Source: an uncultured Bacteriovoracaceae bacterium
Lineage (GTDB): Bacteria > Bdellovibrionota > Bacteriovoracia > Bacteriovoracales > Bacteriovoracaceae
Length of the DNA stretch: 45,578 bases
Reading direction: 5' to 3'
NCBI GenBank assembly: GCA_937923325.1
Contig: CAKZUQ010000014.1
Location: forward strand, 1-45,578
Part shown: positions 42,530 to 45,578 of the stretch, piece after piece
Numbering within the stretch: position 1 is the first letter of the stretch
Layout of the letters: every line of letters starts with the position of its first letter
Translations under genes and position numbers: made by a program
The notes under the pieces: model-generated
What the model saw: the letters and a program-made list of their open reading frames with translations, nothing else
Told to the model about the DNA's origin: nothing
Databases searched by the model: none

Positions 42530-43770
42530 TATAGAAAGTTTACCGGAATTTGTATGATTTGCTCACTAAGCATCTCAATCTTATCTGAGTTGTTTATTAC
42601 AATTCCAAAAGGAAGATTGTGCTCTTTTATGAATGACTTTAGGGAAATCAAAGCTTTTTGACTTGTTTTAATTCCATATTTTATTTCTATTGGTAGTACT
42701 CCGAATGAACCACTTAATACTAAGTCTACTTCTGCGCCAGCTCTTGTTCTGTAGTAATTGTAATCCCAGTTTGTAGCTAGGCCAGCATTTATGCCTCTTA
42801 GTATTTCTTCTGTCACATAGTGTTCAAAGTCATTACCTATTGATTGAGAGTTATCTAGCTCTTGAATTGTTCTAATGCCCTTTTGAAAATGTAAAAGACC
42901 TGAATCTCTAAATCCTCCTTTTGGCATTTTTATAATTGATTTTGTAATGTTTTTCTCAAAAGAATGAATTTTTCTCCAGATAAATGTTCCGTGAGCAATA
43001 TCGATATAGTCTTTAATTGTTTTGTCGCTTACTTCGATTGCTCTTGAGATATTTGATTTATTTATTACTGTTCCAGAGATCGTTGTCATCATTTGAATGA
43101 AGCGTCTAAACTTAACTAAGTCCATTTTAGGAAAAAGAGATCTAATGTCTCTATTAATATATGTCGCAAAGTAATTGTCCATCCATTGATCATAAGTAAA
43201 TTGATCACTACTTAGAGTCGCATCTGGGTAACCACCTTTTAAAAGATGATTTTTTACTTCGGAATGATTCGCGATTGCTTTTAATTCTTTTAGTTCTTGA
43301 AGTGTGTTTGCTGTGATCTTATTTTCAAATATTCCATAAAAAGAAGAGAGAGGTTTTTCTAAGACTTCATTCAATTTAAGTGGAGATAACTCTACAATTG
43401 CAACCCTCCCTGCAAGAGACTCAGATACGTGTTTCATTAGTTCTGGTGAGCTTGATCCTGTAATTATAAAGCGATTATTTTTCTTTCTATCGCTATCTAT
43501 TACTCCTCTTAGCTCATTAAATATCTGCGGATACACCTGTGCTTCATCAATTATTATATGAGTAGAGTTTTCTTTTAAGAAAAATGTAATATCTCGAGAT
43601 ATTCTGTCGTAAGTAGAAGAGACCTCAAGATCAAAGTAGCCCCATTTAGGTCTTAATACTTTGGATAAACTTGTCTTTCCACACTGCCTAGTTCCCAGAA
43701 TGACAACTGCTGGAAAAATATCTAGTAACTTATTGATTTTATTTTCAATGTTTCTTTTTAAGTCTTTCAT
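42529..43770 (-). CDS. AAA_14 / DUF4143 ATPase
   Basis: 413 residues. Walker A GTRQCGKTS (26-34), Walker B HIIIDEAQ (71-78), a sensor ITGSSSPEL, then a winged-helix middle and a C-terminal DUF4143 region with a restriction-nuclease-like core AEVDLVL ... PIEIKYG (about 346-366). Such proteins are common, of unsettled function, and often mobile. The nuclease-like part is probably degenerate or regulatory. First gene of a two-gene unit with the TIGR02147 regulator. Confidence 0.85.
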   Translation of the reverse strand: MKDLKRNIENKINKLLDIFPAVVILGTRQCGKTSLSKVLRPKWGYFDLEVSSTYDRISRDITFFLKENSTHIIIDEAQVYPQIFNELRGVIDSDRKKNNRFIITGSSSPELMKHVSESLAGRVAIVELSPLKLNEVLEKPLSSFYGIFENKITANTLQELKELKAIANHSEVKNHLLKGGYPDATLSSDQFTYDQWMDNYFATYINRDIRSLFPKMDLVKFRRFIQMMTTISGTVINKSNISRAIEVSDKTIKDYIDIAHGTFIWRKIHSFEKNITKSIIKMPKGGFRDSGLLHFQKGIRTIQELDNSQSIGNDFEHYVTEEILRGINAGLATNWDYNYYRTRAGAEVDLVLSGSFGVLPIEIKYGIKTSQKALISLKSFIKEHNLPFGIVINNSDKIEMLSEQIIQIPVNFL

Positions 43771-43929
43771 ATTCGAAGTATAAACTCGAATACGTGAGGT
43801 GTAAATGAGATGTTTTGAATAAAGTTCAAAGAAAGTGAACTTTACTGCTGCTGTTAATATCTAATTAATGTATTAAATCTAAATGTCACCGTAAAGTAAA
43901 TCATGTATAAAAAATATAGGAGAAAACTT

Positions 43930-45336
43930 ATGAAATTATTATTGGTTACTTTACTTGCAAGTTCTATGGCCTTTGCAATGCTAGATAGATCAACTGGAGA
44001 TTGGGGATCAGGTGGTGGTAACGCTATTGTATGTTTTGATAAAGTCAATATCACTAATGGTGAAACAAGCGTAAATATTATTGATGAGATCAAGAAGAAT
44101 AAAAATCTGATACCTGATAAGTATCTATCTCATATTGAGTCAATTGAAATGTATGACCTTTATGAAGCTAAAAAAAGAAGAGGTATTGGAAGTAAGCCTG
44201 CTGTGATTTTTGAGATTCAAAAAGAAGAAAAAATCTACGAATATATAGATCGAGTAAGTTTAAGGTTTAGGTCAATCAATACTAGAGTCGTAGAACTAGT
44301 TCAGTTGGGAAAAGCACTTATCCCTGATACGAGGCTTGTTTTTAATAATTCAGCTTTAAAATACCAAGATGACTTAGGTTCGGTCTCTCTTCCTAGTATG
44401 AAATGTCTTGTTTCTACTATGGCTGCACAAGTGAATTATGGTGAATTTTTTGAAGCACATATTGATGAAAGATTATTTAATCACCCAAAGCATTCAAGAC
44501 AATCACAAGCGACATTAATTCTTCATGAACTTATATATGCAAGTGCTAGAAAACTACATAAACATACAGACTCTGGGTCTACTAGGAACCTAGTTAGATT
44601 AATAATTTCATCACATAAGTCTATTACTGAAAAATCTGTTGCAGAAAATTTATATGATTTAAATCTTACAGTTAGAGGAGAAGATAGTTATATTGTTGAG
44701 CGTATGTCGACTAGCTTCACTATGAATCAAATTTCTATGGCTCTTATTAATAATGTCAAATTATCAATCGAAGACATTATGGATGACCTTCAAACTGATC
44801 ATATGTATATGAGTCTTATGAAAAGAGCTATTATTCTGGCACAAAGAGATCAAATTGCAATCAATACGGGTATTGACTCTCTTATGGATATTCGAAACTT
44901 GATAGAGGTCGGTATTATTAAAGGTACATTAACGCAGGAATGGAAAATTTTAAATGAAGCTTTATGGGATATGATGCGTATTATTTCAAAAGAGATTTCT
45001 GGTGATATTGATGGCTATTTATCTCTTTTGCTAAGTGTTTTAAATCAAGATAGTTCCTATAGAACTCTTTCGACTTTTGATATTAGAAATATAGCCGGAC
45101 ATGCTAAGTTCTACTTTGAGTCTCTTGGGGTTGGTTATTTAAATTCTAGTTTTGAAAGTGTATTAGACATTGTTGAGAGTGGTGCTCTTAAAAAATTAGA
45201 ATCTGATTTATATACGCAAATGTTAAGTAGTGTTGTTTGTAGTGACGGAACAATTTTTGACAGTCAAAAAACTAAAGTTGTTGATAGTGAATGCTATAGT
45301 AAAGTATTATTAGATAATATTATTCCAAGTTTCTAA
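43930..45336 (+). CDS. Secreted protein with GGGN/HELIY motifs, unknown
   Basis: 468 residues from ATG 43930, chosen because AGGAG lies 7 bases before and a signal peptide follows (cut after AFA, residue 16); the frame opens at 43903. The mature start DWGSGGGNAIVCF and later LILHELIYASARKLHKHTDS are typical of a family of secreted proteins seen in Bdellovibrio-like bacteria (from memory). HELIY looks like a zincin HExxH that lost its second His, with the downstream KLHKHTD possibly supplying ligands. The C-terminal half is helical. Two Cys near the end may pair. Confidence 0.65.
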   Translation: MKLLLVTLLASSMAFAMLDRSTGDWGSGGGNAIVCFDKVNITNGETSVNIIDEIKKNKNLIPDKYLSHIESIEMYDLYEAKKRRGIGSKPAVIFEIQKEEKIYEYIDRVSLRFRSINTRVVELVQLGKALIPDTRLVFNNSALKYQDDLGSVSLPSMKCLVSTMAAQVNYGEFFEAHIDERLFNHPKHSRQSQATLILHELIYASARKLHKHTDSGSTRNLVRLIISSHKSITEKSVAENLYDLNLTVRGEDSYIVERMSTSFTMNQISMALINNVKLSIEDIMDDLQTDHMYMSLMKRAIILAQRDQIAINTGIDSLMDIRNLIEVGIIKGTLTQEWKILNEALWDMMRIISKEISGDIDGYLSLLLSVLNQDSSYRTLSTFDIRNIAGHAKFYFESLGVGYLNSSFESVLDIVESGALKKLESDLYTQMLSSVVCSDGTIFDSQKTKVVDSECYSKVLLDNIIPSF

Positions 45337-45349
45337 TAACTAATAATAT

Positions 45350-45377
45350 AAGCTGATATAAAGTAAAGTATCAGCTT
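45350..45377. terminator. Possible terminator hairpin between convergent genes
   Basis: aagctgata / tatcagctt, perfect 9-bp stem with a 10-base loop. No strong T run on either side, so termination may be weak or Rho-assisted. Confidence 0.5.
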
Positions 45378-45394
45378 GTATTACATTTGTAGAT

Positions 45395-45578
45395 TTACAT
45401 AAATGGCTTTTCACCTGAAGCATGGTCAGTTAAATCAACAACTTCTTCGACTAGCTCTGGAAATTTTCCAACAATTAATCTTTCAATACCATCTTTTAAA
45501 GTGGCCTTTGAAGATGAGCACCCCTGACATCCACCAGTAAGCTTTACAAATAACTTTGAATTATCAAAGTCTATCACT
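45395..45578 (-). CDS. NifU C-terminal domain Fe-S scaffold (Nfu type), 5' end beyond the window
   Basis: The last 60 residues of an Nfu domain: KLTGGCQGCSSSKATLKDGIE with the CxxC that holds a [4Fe-4S] cluster for delivery, then a C-terminus ending EKPFM. The frame is open to the window edge; the GTG at 45577 reads as an internal Val in the family (VDFD before the CxxC strand), so the true start lies outside. Whether the full protein is a short Nfu or an NfuA with an A-type domain cannot be seen. Confidence 0.85.
   Translation of the reverse strand, partial: VIDFDNSKLFVKLTGGCQGCSSSKATLKDGIERLIVGKFPELVEEVVDLTDHASGEKPFM

Noticed and set aside
1..45578. tRNA, rRNA or CRISPR arrays
   Set aside because: No cloverleaf-like GTTCRANYC segments, rRNA-like stretches or regularly spaced repeats were seen in the intergenic regions.

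Overview
The window is strongly AT-rich, gene-dense DNA from a Gram-negative bacterium. The best guess is a marine predatory bacterium of the Bacteriovoracales (Halobacteriovorax-like). This is an inference from the low GC, the many secreted, lipoprotein and beta-barrel proteins with no obvious relatives, a TIGR02147-type regulator, and the wall-active enzymes. Housekeeping genes are ordinary: gdhA, pfkA, gpmI, rlmH, rsfS, obg, rpmA, rplU, bfr/bfd, trmL, pepA, lptF, rodZ, ktrB/ktrA, lepA and an Nfu-type gene. I see no tRNA, rRNA, CRISPR array or intact prophage.

Layout. 1-4.6 kb is an accessory stretch: the start of a lipoprotein gene, a secreted HExxH protein, a gutted insertion sequence (about 1680-3674) that now holds a lipoprotein gene, and a secreted barrel-like protein. 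4.7-6.4 kb has gdhA, whose terminator hairpin appears to lie inside the signal-peptide region of the next, Cys-rich gene. 6.4-10.9 kb is a minus-strand operon obg-rsfS-rlmH-gpmI-pfkA. A plus-strand YiiX-like secreted cysteine hydrolase (11.1-12.5 kb) separates it from rplU-rpmA, which normally sits beside obg. 13.4-17.4 kb holds unknown genes around an MltD-like lytic transglycosylase, then a dead ORF6N gene. 18.0-21.1 kb has bfd-bfr, a His-rich barrel and a large porin-like protein.

21.2-22.8 kb is a toxin-antitoxin island (short BrnT-like protein, then a MazE/MazF-type pair with a clear promoter and operator) whose toxin gene is overlapped by a peptidoglycan glycosyltransferase. 22.8-26.6 kb is a minus operon pepA-trmL-lipoprotein-polysaccharide deacetylase. 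26.7-30.9 kb has lptF and a minus operon (RlmD/TrmA-type methyltransferase, TPR lipoprotein, rodZ). 30.9-34.5 kb is ktrB-ktrA followed by a HAMP-PAS sensor without an output domain, and 34.6-37.9 kb is lepA with an unknown gene and a nitrilase-family hydrolase.

38.2-45.3 kb is rich in secreted proteins: an 808-residue unknown, a protein-glutaminase-like enzyme, a coupled TIGR02147 regulator plus AAA/DUF4143 ATPase pair, and a secreted protein with an incomplete HExxH motif. The window ends inside an Nfu-type Fe-S scaffold gene. Several convergent gene pairs share a single TTAA as both stop codons.
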